64,000 nucleotides of DNA, taken from positions 218,702 to 282,701 of the forward strand of contig NZ_MEEX01000006.1 in NCBI RefSeq assembly GCF_001724605.1, in the 5' to 3' direction. Both the position numbers and the translations under genes were made by a program. Numbering within the stretch: the first letter of the stretch is position 1; every line of letters begins with the position of its first letter. This document shows, in pieces, positions 37,354 to 46,503 of this stretch. Source of the DNA: Phenylobacterium sp. SCN 70-31. GTDB lineage: Bacteria; Pseudomonadota; Alphaproteobacteria; Caulobacterales; Caulobacteraceae. The notes under the pieces are model-generated. The model was not told where the DNA came from. It did no database searches and saw nothing but the letters and a program-made list of their open reading frames with translations.

Positions 37354-37827
37354 TCAGACCCACTCCACCTTGACGATCTCGTAGGCCTTCACGCCGCCCG
37401 GGGTGTTCACCTCGACCACGTCGCCGGTCTCCTTGCCGATGATCGCACGCGCGATCGGCGAGGTGACCGACACGCGGCCGCGCTTCACGTCGGCCTCGTG
37501 CTCGCCCACGATCTGGTAGCGGGCCTCTTCCTCGGTGTCCTCGTCCACGACCGAGACCGTGGCGCCGAACTTCACCTGCGAGCCGCTCAGCTTGGAGACG
37601 TCGATGACCTGGGCGCGGGCCATCTTGTCCTCGATCTCGGCGATCTGGCCTTCGATCCAGCCCTGGCGTTCCTTGGCGGCATGGTACTCCGCGTTCTCCG
37701 ACAGGTCGCCGTGCGCACGCGCTTCGGCGATGGCGGTGATCACCGCGGGACGCTCAACCGTCTTCAGACGCTTCAGATCTTCGTCGAGGGCCTTGTAGCC
37801 CTCGGCGGTCATCGGAACTTTTTCCAT
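37354..37827 (-). CDS. greA: transcription elongation factor GreA
   Basis: The ATG at 37827 gives 157 residues, the exact usual length. The N-terminal coiled coil has [20 protein letters not shown], and the C-terminal FKBP-like domain has [22 protein letters not shown] blocks. It inserts into the RNA polymerase secondary channel and promotes cleavage of backtracked transcripts. It is transcribed leftward toward the ELM1 gene, 28 bases before its start. The apparent extension to 37920 is not family-like. Confidence 0.95.
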   Translation of the reverse strand: MEKVPMTAEGYKALDEDLKRLKTVERPAVITAIAEARAHGDLSENAEYHAAKERQGWIEGQIAEIEDKMARAQVIDVSKLSGSQVKFGATVSVVDEDTEEEARYQIVGEHEADVKRGRVSVTSPIARAIIGKETGDVVEVNTPGGVKAYEIVKVEWV

Positions 37828-37965
37828 CGTGACTCGAGATTCGCCTTGCTCAATCCCCAGCCCGCAGGGGCATGGCGCATGCGCCCCCGGGGGCAGAAAA
37901 GCTAGGATTGTGCGGCGCAAAAATCAAGACCGAGCCTCAAATGGTCTGGTCTGCGAGCGCCTTCG

Positions 37966-38466
37966 TCATGCGCTTTCGCTGATGATCGCCCCGTCCAGCT
38001 CCTCGGGAAGCGGTGGTTCATAGACCCCTTCGATGAAGTCGAACAGTTCGGGCGTCACCTCGATGGCGAAGTTTTCCCCGCGCACCACGTTGCGCTCGGC
38101 CACCCGCCCGCGGCGTACGTCGGCCGGCGCGGTGACGAAATGCCACTGGATCGGCAATTCGGCGCCGTCCGCGATCTCGCGCACCCGCGCCCGGTCGGCG
38201 CGGCTCATCAGGCCGATGTCCAGGATCACCGAGGTTCCGGCCGCCAGCACGCCGGCGGCGGCCGACCAGATCTGGGCCTCGCAGCGCTGCACCCGCTCCA
38301 CCATCCAGGCGTATTCGATGGGGTCGGGCATGTCTGGCGCGAAGAGGCGCGCCATCCATTCGTCCAGGATGAACGCCACCGCGCCCTCGCGCCGGGCGAA
38401 GGTGTGGGCGTAGGTGGTCTTGCCGGCGCCCGAAGGGCCGAAGATGACGTGCAAAGTGGCGCTCAT
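37966..38466 (-). CDS. small P-loop ATPase/kinase
   Basis: The ATG at 38466 gives 166 residues. Walker A GPSGAGKTT is at residues 9-17, with a DEWMARLFAPDMPDPIEY lid-like region and SVILDIGLMSRADRARV (strand then arginine-rich helix). It resembles single-domain AAA_33-type kinases. It follows the SDR gene with an 11-base gap. Substrate unknown. Confidence 0.78.
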   Translation of the reverse strand: MSATLHVIFGPSGAGKTTYAHTFARREGAVAFILDEWMARLFAPDMPDPIEYAWMVERVQRCEAQIWSAAAGVLAAGTSVILDIGLMSRADRARVREIADGAELPIQWHFVTAPADVRRGRVAERNVVRGENFAIEVTPELFDFIEGVYEPPLPEELDGAIISESA

Positions 38467-38477
38467 GGCCCGCCGAG

Positions 38478-39278
38478 CTAGCGCAGGGTGAGGCCGCCGT
38501 CGATCACCATCTCCATTCCGGTCACGTAGCGGGCCTCGTCCGAGCATAGCCACAGCACGCCGTTGGCGATGTCCTCGGGCACGCCCTTGACCCCCATGGG
38601 CACCGCCATCGCCGACATGGCGTCCAGGTCGGGCATGGCGTTCGCGCCCGGCGTGATCGCCGCCTGCACGGTGATCCAGATGGGGGTTTCGATCAGGCCC
38701 GGATGCACCGAGTTCACGCGGATGCCGTCGCGGGCGTTGGCGCACTCCAGCGCCACCGACTTGGTGAAGAGGCGTACGCCGCCCTTGGTGGCGCAGTAGC
38801 CGGCCAGGTTGGCCGAGCCCTTCAGGCCCGCCACCGACGACATGTTCACGATGCTCCCGCCGCCGCCGCTCTCGCGCATCAGCGGAATGGAATGCTTCAC
38901 GCCCAGGAACACGCCGTCCAGGTTGATGGCCGTCTGGCGGCGCCAGTCGGCGAGGCTCATGTCCAGGATCGAGCCCCCGATCCCGATCCCGGCGTTGTTG
39001 ACCAGGATGTCCAGTCGGCCGTGGCGCGCCTTGATCCCGGCGACCACCGAGGCCCAGGCGTCCTCGTCGGTGACGTCGTGGCGCGCATACTCGGCCCGGC
39101 CCCCGGCCGCCGCGATCCCGGAGGCCGCCTCGCGGCCCAACTCGTCCTGGATGTCGGTGAGGACGACGGTCGCCCCCTCGGCGGCCAGCTTTTCGGCGCA
39201 CCCCCGCCCGATTCCGCTCGCTCCGCCGGTGACCAGGGCGACCTTGCCCGCCACGCGCCCTGCCGTTTCCCCTGCCAC
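38478..39278 (-). CDS. short-chain dehydrogenase/reductase
   Basis: 266 residues from a GTG with a GGGAGAG ribosome site. Classical SDR motifs: TGGASGIGRG (cofactor loop), NNAGIG, a Ser in SSVAG and YCATK active-site YxxxK. An Asp after beta-2 (LTDIQDE) suggests NAD rather than NADP. Substrate unknown. Confidence 0.92.
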   Translation of the reverse strand: MAGETAGRVAGKVALVTGGASGIGRGCAEKLAAEGATVVLTDIQDELGREAASGIAAAGGRAEYARHDVTDEDAWASVVAGIKARHGRLDILVNNAGIGIGGSILDMSLADWRRQTAINLDGVFLGVKHSIPLMRESGGGGSIVNMSSVAGLKGSANLAGYCATKGGVRLFTKSVALECANARDGIRVNSVHPGLIETPIWITVQAAITPGANAMPDLDAMSAMAVPMGVKGVPEDIANGVLWLCSDEARYVTGMEMVIDGGLTLR

Positions 39279-39475
39279 GACGTCTCTCCCTTATCGTTGT
39301 TCAGTTGACGTCGTAGCGCAGCCCCGGCCCGGGGCCTAGCCGTCTCGGCGGGACACAGGTCTCGGGGGAGGGAGAGGAAGATCTCAGGCGCAGCAGATCC
39401 CGTCGCGCCTCGCGATGCGCGGTGGCGACCTCATGTCGCCCTGCCTCGAACGTCGGGGCCGGGGTGGCCCCTCGG

Positions 39476-39649
39476 CTACTGCATCCACTTCGGCGTGGTG
39501 TCGCCCGTGGTGACGATGCCGAAGATCAGGCCGATGGCGAGCAGCACGATGGCGCCGACCATCACCATCCCGATCATGCCTTCGAACCTCTCGAAGAGAT
39601 GCCGGGGCTTGTGAGGCTTGGCGTGGGTCGTATGCGTCTCGGTTTGCAT
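39476..39649 (-). CDS. 57-residue single-helix membrane protein
   Basis: A short gene from ATG at 39649 to TAG at 39476, preceded by GAGGAAG with good spacing. The protein has a His/Lys-rich N-terminus (THAKPHKPRHLFERF), then one helix GMVMVGAIVLLAIGLIFGIV and a short tail TTGDTTPKWMQ. It is likely an inner-membrane microprotein. No family recognised. The flanking bases 39279-39475 and 39650-39834 show nothing. Confidence 0.65.
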   Translation of the reverse strand: MQTETHTTHAKPHKPRHLFERFEGMIGMVMVGAIVLLAIGLIFGIVTTGDTTPKWMQ

Positions 39650-39834
39650 GACGTCTTCCTCGCAATCCGTTGTGGAGTGTCTTGGTCTCCACGCCAGGCT
39701 GCGGCAGACGCCAGAGGCGTCCCCCGGAAGTTCGCAGGACCCGATCGGACCCTTGATGCGGGCCGCCGGGGCGCGCCCTTGCCGCCTGTCTCAGTCAGGC
39801 GATGCGGCGAGTCTGCGCCTTCGCCGAACGGCGG

Positions 39835-40821
39835 TCAACGTGCAATCGGAGGCGCCCCATCTTCGCCGGACTGCAATTTCTGCGCGCGGGTCGCGGCCAG
39901 CGCGTAGATGTCCGTCGGCGTCAGCCAGTCGTTCACGGCGCCCACGATCGGGCGGCCGCCGAAGTCGCCCCGTACGAAGCTGCCCTGCCAGGCCCGGCCG
40001 TAGATGGGGATCTCGTAGCGGGTCAGGGCTTCCAGGCGCCCTGAGGTCGCCTTGGCGTCGCGGAAGCGCCAGGCGACCCCCCGCGACGCGCCCGGCGGGT
40101 CCAGGGTCATGTCGGCCAGGGGCGCTTCGGCGCCGTCGACCTGCCAGCCGCCGGTGGCGCCCTGGGCCAGCAGCAGGGTGGTGGCGTTCAGTCCGTCGCC
40201 CGCCAGGAAGGCGTAGTTGAACGGCGCGTCGAAGCGCGGCGCCGCCTGGCGCTGCTCGTGGAACTTGGCCAGGCCCTCGTGCTCGAAGGTGCGGCCGCCG
40301 ATCTCGACCCGCGCCCGGCAAAGGCCGTAGACCTCCTCGCGCCCCTCGAGAACCCGGGCCGAGAGCGGGCTGACCGCCTGGAACCTTCCATCGATCCGAC
40401 CCTGGACCGGCCCCTCGCCGTGGGGGGCGCTGCGGCTGTCGTGGAAGCCGAGCTTGGCCGCCAGCCGCACGGCGGGCAGCGCGCCGTGCCGCCGCGTACG
40501 CAACAGTTCCGCGTCGGCGCCGGGCGCGCGCCAGCGGGCCACGGGCTCGTCCGCCAGCCGCATGGCCCCCGCGGGCAGGTCGTGGCGGGTGAACGCGTAC
40601 AGTCGCCCCTCGTGCAGCAGATGGCACCACAGCCAGGTGAAGCCTTGCACCGGGAACCGGCAGAACCGCAGGGTCAGCGCCGACGAGCCGTCCCGCGCCA
40701 CCGACATCACCATCGCGGATTCGGAATAGGCGTCGCTGCCGCGCACCCTCAGGTCGTCGGCGTGAGCCGCGCGGGCGACAGCCAGGGCCGGCGCCGCGGC
40801 GATCAGGTCGCGCCGGCGCAT
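39835..40821 (-). CDS. secreted protein of unknown function, coupled to an esterase
   Basis: The ATG at 40821 overlaps the upstream esterase stop by one base (TGATG). The 328-residue product has a signal peptide, MRRRDLIAAAPALAVARAAHA, resembling a Tat or Sec leader. The rest is rich in beta segments with several Trp (FTWLWCHLLHEGRLYAF; GRAWQGSFVRGDFGGRP). I do not recognise a catalytic motif; lipocalin-like CrtC/hydroxyneurosporene-synthase folds are one guess. Context suggests it works with the esterase in the periplasm. Confidence 0.65.
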   Translation of the reverse strand: MRRRDLIAAAPALAVARAAHADDLRVRGSDAYSESAMVMSVARDGSSALTLRFCRFPVQGFTWLWCHLLHEGRLYAFTRHDLPAGAMRLADEPVARWRAPGADAELLRTRRHGALPAVRLAAKLGFHDSRSAPHGEGPVQGRIDGRFQAVSPLSARVLEGREEVYGLCRARVEIGGRTFEHEGLAKFHEQRQAAPRFDAPFNYAFLAGDGLNATTLLLAQGATGGWQVDGAEAPLADMTLDPPGASRGVAWRFRDAKATSGRLEALTRYEIPIYGRAWQGSFVRGDFGGRPIVGAVNDWLTPTDIYALAATRAQKLQSGEDGAPPIAR

Positions 40822-41879
40822 CAGCGGGCCTCCGTCGGCGCTGAAGTCGGGGGAAGCGGCGGTCGCGGTTCGTCGTCCGGCACGCCCGCCGCCCGGCGCA
40901 TCCGGGTGATCATGGCCGTCTGCCGGGCGAAGCTGTCGTCGGGCGGTGGCGGGCGCAGCACCTGCCGGTCCAGGAAGCGCAGGCCGTCGCGCACGCGCGG
41001 CGGGATCGTGCGGCCCAGATGGTCGGCGCCGCGCACCAGCCGGTATTCGTGCGGCACGTCGTGGTCCCACATCACGCGGTGGAGGAATTCGACGCCCTCG
41101 TGCAGGTTGAACATGTCCCGGTCGCCGGCCTCCACATAGATCTGCAGCCCCGTGTCCAGGATCGCCTGGCGATTGGCGATCACCATGTTGGCGGGGTTGG
41201 AGCGCCGCCAGAGCGCCGTGTCCACGGGATCGCCGAAGACCTTCCGGAAGAACGCGTCGTCGCGCTGGAAGCGGTTGCGCATCTTCACGGCGTCGAAATC
41301 CAGCGCAGGCTCGATCCCGGCCTCCAGCGCCGCCAGTCCGCCGAACACCTGCGGATGGTTCAGGCCCAGGCGCAACGCGCCCAGCCCGCCCATCGAAATC
41401 CCCGACACGACGGTCGCCTCGCGCCGGGCGTCCAGGCCATAGCGCCGGCGAAGCTCGGGGACCAGTTCGGTCACGATGAAGGTCTCCCATTTCTGGGAGC
41501 CGTCCTTGAAGTCCATGTAGAGCGAACGGCCGACATCCGGCGTGGCCACCGCGGCGGGCGGGAAATCGCCGGCGGCCCAGGCGGCCTCGATCGTCGGGCG
41601 CATCTGGGTCAGGAAGCCGTTGTCTCCGCCGCCGCCGTGCAGCATCAGCAGCAGCGGAAGCTCCTGCGCCGGTGTGCGCCCGGCCGGCAGCAGCACCGAC
41701 ACCTTGACCGGCGAGGGGACCAGCTTCGACGTCAGCTCGATCGTCTCGATCCGCGACTGCGCGTGAGCCGGGCCCGCCGGCGTGAAGCCCGCAGCGACCA
41801 GAGCCGTCGCAAACAGGGCCGTCGCAAGCAGCGGCGTCGCGAACAGGGCGCCCAGCGCGCCCAGGATGGCTTTCGGCAC
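40821..41879 (-). CDS. exported esterase (esterase D / PF00756-type)
   Basis: 352 residues from a GTG. A signal peptide ends PAHAQS near residue 41. The oxyanion region LMLHGGGGDNG, nucleophile elbow SGISMGGLGALR, an acid in VEAGDRDMF and His in RGADHLGRTIPPR complete the Ser-Asp-His triad of the antigen-85/esterase-D family. It is likely periplasmic. The next gene is translationally coupled, so the two are an operon. Confidence 0.83.
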   Translation of the reverse strand: MPKAILGALGALFATPLLATALFATALVAAGFTPAGPAHAQSRIETIELTSKLVPSPVKVSVLLPAGRTPAQELPLLLMLHGGGGDNGFLTQMRPTIEAAWAAGDFPPAAVATPDVGRSLYMDFKDGSQKWETFIVTELVPELRRRYGLDARREATVVSGISMGGLGALRLGLNHPQVFGGLAALEAGIEPALDFDAVKMRNRFQRDDAFFRKVFGDPVDTALWRRSNPANMVIANRQAILDTGLQIYVEAGDRDMFNLHEGVEFLHRVMWDHDVPHEYRLVRGADHLGRTIPPRVRDGLRFLDRQVLRPPPPDDSFARQTAMITRMRRAAGVPDDEPRPPLPPTSAPTEAR

Positions 41880-42028
41880 GTTCCACTCCGGTGTTTCCCG
41901 GCAGGCTAGCCAGCTTTCGCCCGACGGGGGAGACGCGACGCCGATAGCTCGGGTCTATGAGACCGCCAGCGATGGACATACGCCCCGCACGACGGCAAAC
42001 CCGCGGGGATTTCGCGGGAGCAGGGTCT

Positions 42029-42289
42029 ATGGTCGATCTCGACGACTACATCGACGGCGGCGACGAGGCGGGCGACGTGGCCGCCGATTTCGCCGCCCTG
42101 AAGGATTGTCTCAAGGCGCTCGCCGACGCCGTGGCCAGCACCAACCTGGCGGTCATCAACGCCGCCCAGGGCGATCCGCCGGCGGCCACCCAGCGCGTCC
42201 AGGCCTCGGTCGCGGCGCTGAAGCGCTTCCACGAGGCCTACAAGGTGCTGGAGCAGGCCGACGAGGCCGAGGCGGACGACGAGGCGTAG
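42029..42289 (+). CDS. small acidic helical protein of unknown function
   Basis: The ATG at 42029 (GGGAG upstream) gives 86 residues; an ATG at 41957 would add 24 residues and is less likely. The product is Ala/Asp/Glu-rich and helical (ADFAALKDCLKALADAVAS; ATQRVQASVAALKRFHEAY), with an acidic tail. No family recognised. It is divergent from the esterase and converges on the DUF6152 gene. Confidence 0.6.
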   Translation: MVDLDDYIDGGDEAGDVAADFAALKDCLKALADAVASTNLAVINAAQGDPPAATQRVQASVAALKRFHEAYKVLEQADEAEADDEA

Positions 42290-42306
42290 GTTCGCCGCTC
42301 GCGGCC

Positions 42307-42756
42307 TCAGCGGTCGGTGGGGTCCGAGCCGTCCTTGGGCGCGCCCGTGCCCGACGAGCCCATGAACAGCTTCTTCCCGTCCGGCAGGGTCACGTCGCGG
42401 CCGTTGGCCTTGCAGGCCGGCCGGCACAGCTTGTCCTTGGACTGATAGCCGCGGACGATGATCTCGGTGCCCGGCCGCAGCGAGTTGCGGTCGATCCCCG
42501 CGCGCAGGAGCGTGTTGGGCGTGCCGCCCTCGACCATCCAGGCGGTGGTGGTGCCGTCGGGGTTGTTGGCCGCGATGTGGACCCAGGCGTGGGGGTTGAT
42601 CCATTCCACGCGGGTCACCTTGCCCCGGAGCAGCACGGGCGCCTTGCCGTCGAACTCGGCGGCGAAGGCGTGGTGGGCCCAGGCGGCCCCGCCCGCGGCC
42701 ACGGCGCTCAGCGCGGCGGCGACGGCGGTGGCGACGATCGCGGTCTTCTTGTTCAT
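42307..42756 (-). CDS. DUF6152 family exported protein
   Basis: 149 residues with a signal peptide (AAGGAAWAHHAF), then GKVTRVEWINPHAWVHI, the signature block of DUF6152, and GTEIIVRGYQSKDK. Two Cys near the end (KLCRPACKANG) could form a disulfide. Small beta-barrel, exported, unknown role. It follows the 42806 gene on the same strand, and the pair looks co-transcribed. Confidence 0.75.
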   Translation of the reverse strand: MNKKTAIVATAVAAALSAVAAGGAAWAHHAFAAEFDGKAPVLLRGKVTRVEWINPHAWVHIAANNPDGTTTAWMVEGGTPNTLLRAGIDRNSLRPGTEIIVRGYQSKDKLCRPACKANGRDVTLPDGKKLFMGSSGTGAPKDGSDPTDR

Positions 42757-42805
42757 CCTCTAGCCTCCAAAGGCCAAAACACATTCGGTCGCGGACGGGA
42801 CGGGC

Positions 42806-43666
42806 CTACTTCAGCGGCTCCTTGCGCAGGTCGCCGTACATCAGTTCCTCCACGAACTCGACGCACTTGAACTGGCCGAGCCGCGCGTCCTCGCCCTGAC
42901 GCCTGTAGAGGTTGAAGCTCATCTTCCAGGGTCGCGTGAAGGTGACCGGGTCGGTGATCGTCGCTTCGTAGCGCAGGGTGGTGGGGCCGGTGAGGGTCCA
43001 GCGTTCCTCGACCGTCATCTGGTCGGAGTGGTGGTTGCCGGCCCGGTCGAACCAGGTGCGGTCGTTCATCCCGGAGACCTTCACCACCAGGGTGTCGCCT
43101 TCCCAGCGGGCCACCGATTGGCCCATCCAGCTGTCCACCGGCGGCGGGCCGGGGTCGTTGAACAGGATGTTCCGCACCGCCCCTGCATATTCGTAGGCGA
43201 CCAGCATCGAGGTGTCGGACTGGAAGATCTGGAGCGGGAGGTGCATGTAGTTCGCCCGCGGCACGCCGGGCAGGTAGCATTTCACCTCGGGGTCGCGTTC
43301 CAGGTAGTGGGCGCGGTTCTCGTCGCGGAGCTTCCTGGCGTCGTCCGTGTAGGGGATCTCGCCGCCCTCCACGATCCCCGGTCCCGCCGGCACGGCGCCC
43401 ACCGCCCCCAGGGCGATCACGTCCTTGGCCGGAAGCGGCGTGTAGGGGCCGGGCCGAAGTTGCAGCGCCGCGCGCGCGCCGTGGGGCTCGATGTCCCAGC
43501 CGGCGGTGTTCATCGCCTGCCAGACGCCGTTCAGGTCCGGGTGCTTGGTTCCGGGAAGGCGCGGCGCCTTGTAGCTCGCGGCCGCTCGGGCCTTGGGCTG
43601 CGCTTCGGCGACGATGGGCGCGGCCAGGAGGCTCGCCGCCGCCAGCGCCGCCAGAATCCTGATCAT
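42806..43666 (-). CDS. exported protein of unknown function, paired with DUF6152
   Basis: The ATG at 43666 gives 286 residues with a signal peptide ending PIVAEAQ. It has LNGVWQAMNTAGWDIEPHG, KCYLPGVPRANYMHLPLQIFQ, WEGDTLVVKVSGMNDRTWFD and TVEERWTLTGPTTLRYE, a beta-rich pattern seen in proteins found beside DUF6152 genes. No catalytic motif is recognised. Both are likely periplasmic. Confidence 0.7.
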   Translation of the reverse strand: MIRILAALAAASLLAAPIVAEAQPKARAAASYKAPRLPGTKHPDLNGVWQAMNTAGWDIEPHGARAALQLRPGPYTPLPAKDVIALGAVGAVPAGPGIVEGGEIPYTDDARKLRDENRAHYLERDPEVKCYLPGVPRANYMHLPLQIFQSDTSMLVAYEYAGAVRNILFNDPGPPPVDSWMGQSVARWEGDTLVVKVSGMNDRTWFDRAGNHHSDQMTVEERWTLTGPTTLRYEATITDPVTFTRPWKMSFNLYRRQGEDARLGQFKCVEFVEELMYGDLRKEPLK

Positions 43667-43814
43667 GACCCGTTTCCCCCGTCTTCCCGCCTTGCCTGTT
43701 CCCGCCTTGTCCGACGGATTTCCTTGATATCCGGCCGAACCTAGACGACCCGACCGCGCCCGGCCAGACGCAGCAGGCGTTCCGAAAGCCGCCGGGCTGA
43801 GGTATGCCGCACGC

Positions 43815-44435
43815 ATGACGCTGCGCCCGCTCTTCGCCACGCCGATTTACGAAGCGACCCTTACAACAGACCGCAGCTTCGAAAATTTCAACAGCGAGAT
43901 TTTGGAGGCCTGCGAGGCCCTGGCCGATGAGGACGTGGCGGGTCGCGCCTGGAGCCGGGCGCACGGCTACGGCGGCTACACGTCCTATGCGTCGCTCGAC
44001 GACCTGCCGCAACGGATGAGCGTGTTCGCCGACCTGAAGCGCCGGCTGGACCGGCACGCCCGCGCGTTCGCCGAGGCGCTTCACCTGGACCTGGGCGGCC
44101 GCCGGCTGGCGCTCGATAGCCTGTGGGTCAACGTCCTGAAGCCGGGGGCGGGCCATTCGGGCCATATCCACCCCCACAGCACCCTGTCCGGCACCGTCTA
44201 CGTGGCCACGCCGCCAGGGGCCAGCGCGCTCAGGATCGAAGACCCGCGCCTGCCGCTTATGATGGCCGCCCCGCCGCGCCGCGCCGATGCGCCCGAGGAG
44301 GCGCGGGCCTTCGTCTACCTGCAACCGCAGCCGGGCACGATCTACATGTGGGAAAGCTGGCTGCGCCACGAAGTGCCCCCCAACCGAGCCCGGACGCCGC
44401 GGGTGAGCGTGAGCTTCAACTACGGCTGGCGATAG
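43815..44435 (+). CDS. TIGR02466-type 2OG-Fe(II) oxygenase
   Basis: 206 residues. The GHIHPHSTLSGTVYVATP block supplies the HxD-like iron site with the DSLWVNVLKPGAGHSGH preceding strand, and WLRHEVPPNR the distal His/Arg. This is the prolyl-hydroxylase-like family TIGR02466. It would hydroxylate an unknown substrate using 2-oxoglutarate. It is divergent from the 42806 gene. Confidence 0.82.
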   Translation: MTLRPLFATPIYEATLTTDRSFENFNSEILEACEALADEDVAGRAWSRAHGYGGYTSYASLDDLPQRMSVFADLKRRLDRHARAFAEALHLDLGGRRLALDSLWVNVLKPGAGHSGHIHPHSTLSGTVYVATPPGASALRIEDPRLPLMMAAPPRRADAPEEARAFVYLQPQPGTIYMWESWLRHEVPPNRARTPRVSVSFNYGWR

Positions 44436-44491
44436 GCGGGCCCATCTCGCCGATGGTCCTCCGTCGAGGCGCCGCCGGCGAGCCCGAGCGC

Positions 44492-46153
44492 TCAGTCCGC
44501 CACCGATCCCCTTGGGCCGAACTTCACGCCGAAGAAGTCGCCCCTGTTCCAGAGCGGGCGGGCGTCGGCGTCGGCCAGTTCCCGGGTGATCTCGTAGTTG
44601 ATCCGGGCGAACTTGGCGCCGGCGGCGTAGTCGATCGGTTGGGCCAGGTCGTCGCAGGGCTTGTGGTAGCACTGGGCCAGGAAGCCGCGGAACTTCGCCT
44701 CGCCGCCGTTCTGGAAGCCGGTCATCAGGAAGGTGGACGGCACGCCGATCTCCACGAACCGGAAGTGGTCCGAGCGGGTGAACAGGCCCTCCTCGGGCAT
44801 CGGGTCGGGCGACAGCGCGACGCCTGTGCGGGTCGCCGCGCGCTGGACGGCCTGGGCGATCCCCGACCGCTCGGACCCGAACGCCACGACGTCCACGAAG
44901 TCGTAGGTCAGGACCGGCATGTCGAGGTTGACGTTGGCCACCATCGTCCCGGCCACCGTCGGGTTGCGGGCGAAATATTCGGCGCCCAGCAGGCCTTTCT
45001 CCTCGGCGGTGACGGCCAGGAACAGGATCGAACGCCGGGGCGCCCGGCCCGAGTCCCGGAACGCGCGGGCGACTTCCAGGGTGGTGGCGATCCCGCCGGC
45101 GTTGTCCAGCGCGCCGTTGTTGATGGAATCCCCGTCGACCGGCGCGGTGATCCCCACGTGGTCCAGGTGGGCCGACAGGACGACGATCTCGTCCTTCAGC
45201 TTGGGGTCCGACCCGGGCAGCAGGCCGGCGACGTTGGCGCTGCGGGTGGTCCGGGTCTCGGTGCGGATCGCGGCGTCCAGCCGGTAGGGCAGGGCGAAGC
45301 GCGGCGCCTCGCCCCTGGGCTTTTCGGCCGCCGCCACGGCGTCGGCATAGGATCGGCGGGCGCCGGCGAACAGCTTGTTCGCGCCGGCCACGCTCAGCGT
45401 CGCCAGCATCGGCGTGCGCGCCGCAGTATCGAAGGCCGTGCCGTCGGGGCGCGTCCAGGTCATCGACCAGGACTCGGCGGCGCGTCGCATCTGGGCGAAC
45501 GGACGCCGGGTCTCGTCGCTGGGGCGATAGGCCAGCACCAGGCCTACGGCGCCGTTCGCCTCGGCGGCGAGGCGCTTGGTGCGCACGCTGGCGTAATAGG
45601 CCCGCTCCTCGGTCTGGAAGCCGGACGGCGCGCCCTGGAAGACCACGACGATCTTCCCCTTCACGTCCAGACCCCGATAGTCGTCGCGGCCGCGCTCGGG
45701 CGCCACGACGCCGTAGCCGGCGAAGACCAGCGGCGCGTTCAGCTTCAGCTCGGGCGCGCCCAGCGGGCGGCCGGTGATCACGTCCTCGCCAGGGACCAGA
45801 ACCGTTTCCGCGCCTCCTCGGTCCAAGAGGGCGAAGCGCCCGTCGTCCGCCTGGCGCACGGCCAGCAGCGGAGTGTCCTGGAACCAGGTGGTCTTGCCCT
45901 CACGGACGTCGCCCGCAGGCGTGAGGCCGAGCTGGGCGAACTGGCTCGCCACATAGGCCGCGGCGATGTCGTAGCCGCGCGTGCCGGCCTCGCGCCCCTC
46001 CAGCAGGTCCGAGGCCAGGAACTCGACGTGGGCGCGCACCGCGGCGGCGGATCGGTCGAGGTCCGACGGGACTTGGCCGGCTGCGCTTGACGATAGCGCG
46101 AAGGAGGGGAGGGCGAAGAGTGCGGCGGCGGCCAGGAAAACAGGTGTCTTCAA
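44492..46153 (-). CDS. M28 family zinc aminopeptidase
   Basis: I start it at the TTG at 46153 (GGAG six bases upstream), because that gives a clean signal peptide KTPVFLAAAALFALPSF; a GTG at 46219 would bury it behind 22 extra residues. The 553-residue product has a PA-domain (LNAPLVFAGYGVVAPERG), then SAHLDHVG, NGALDNAGG, AVTAEEKGLLGAEYF, NLDMPV and a distal HF motif, the five di-zinc ligands of M28. It is a periplasmic/secreted peptidase. Confidence 0.88.
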   Translation of the reverse strand: MKTPVFLAAAALFALPSFALSSSAAGQVPSDLDRSAAAVRAHVEFLASDLLEGREAGTRGYDIAAAYVASQFAQLGLTPAGDVREGKTTWFQDTPLLAVRQADDGRFALLDRGGAETVLVPGEDVITGRPLGAPELKLNAPLVFAGYGVVAPERGRDDYRGLDVKGKIVVVFQGAPSGFQTEERAYYASVRTKRLAAEANGAVGLVLAYRPSDETRRPFAQMRRAAESWSMTWTRPDGTAFDTAARTPMLATLSVAGANKLFAGARRSYADAVAAAEKPRGEAPRFALPYRLDAAIRTETRTTRSANVAGLLPGSDPKLKDEIVVLSAHLDHVGITAPVDGDSINNGALDNAGGIATTLEVARAFRDSGRAPRRSILFLAVTAEEKGLLGAEYFARNPTVAGTMVANVNLDMPVLTYDFVDVVAFGSERSGIAQAVQRAATRTGVALSPDPMPEEGLFTRSDHFRFVEIGVPSTFLMTGFQNGGEAKFRGFLAQCYHKPCDDLAQPIDYAAGAKFARINYEITRELADADARPLWNRGDFFGVKFGPRGSVAD

Positions 46154-46215
46154 TGCGGACTCCGGGAGTTTGCGCGCGTTTCTAGAGGTCTGGCGAGCCC
46201 CGCGCCAGACACGTG

Positions 46216-46503
46216 TCACCGCGTCTCCCGCACGTGGAAGATCTGGGCTACGAAGACCGAATCTTTATCCACACGATATTGGATCGCATATCCATAGCGT
46301 CCGAATTTCACCTTCAACTCTCGAAGGCCCAAGCCTGGATCGACGAGGAAGCCACGTTCAGAAAGCTCGGTTAGGGAAATCAGGGCGCCTTCCAGTGTCG
46401 CATGGGCTCTGCGGGCCGTCGCGGGATCGCGCTGGGCGAGGAATGCGACGAGGCGGGACAGGTCGTCTCGCGCCATAGGCGAGAGCCGGAGGGTCCGCTT
46501 CAA
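46216..46503 (-). CDS. ParE/RelE-family toxin
   Basis: 95 residues, starting at a TTG whose bases overlap the antitoxin stop (TTGA). The pattern LRLSPMARDDLSRLVAFLAQRDPATARR, GLRELKVKFGRYGYAIQYRV and FVAQIFHVRETR is that of ParE-type toxins that act on gyrase or as RelE relatives. It is coupled to the antitoxin gene upstream. It is a small type II module. Confidence 0.88.
   Translation of the reverse strand: MKRTLRLSPMARDDLSRLVAFLAQRDPATARRAHATLEGALISLTELSERGFLVDPGLGLRELKVKFGRYGYAIQYRVDKDSVFVAQIFHVRETR

Noticed and set aside
33735..37373. 1212-residue plus-strand frame over the RTX gene and ELM1 gene
   Set aside because: Shadow of the periodic RTX repeats (A/V/G/D-rich) with no ribosome site; the minus-strand genes explain the region.
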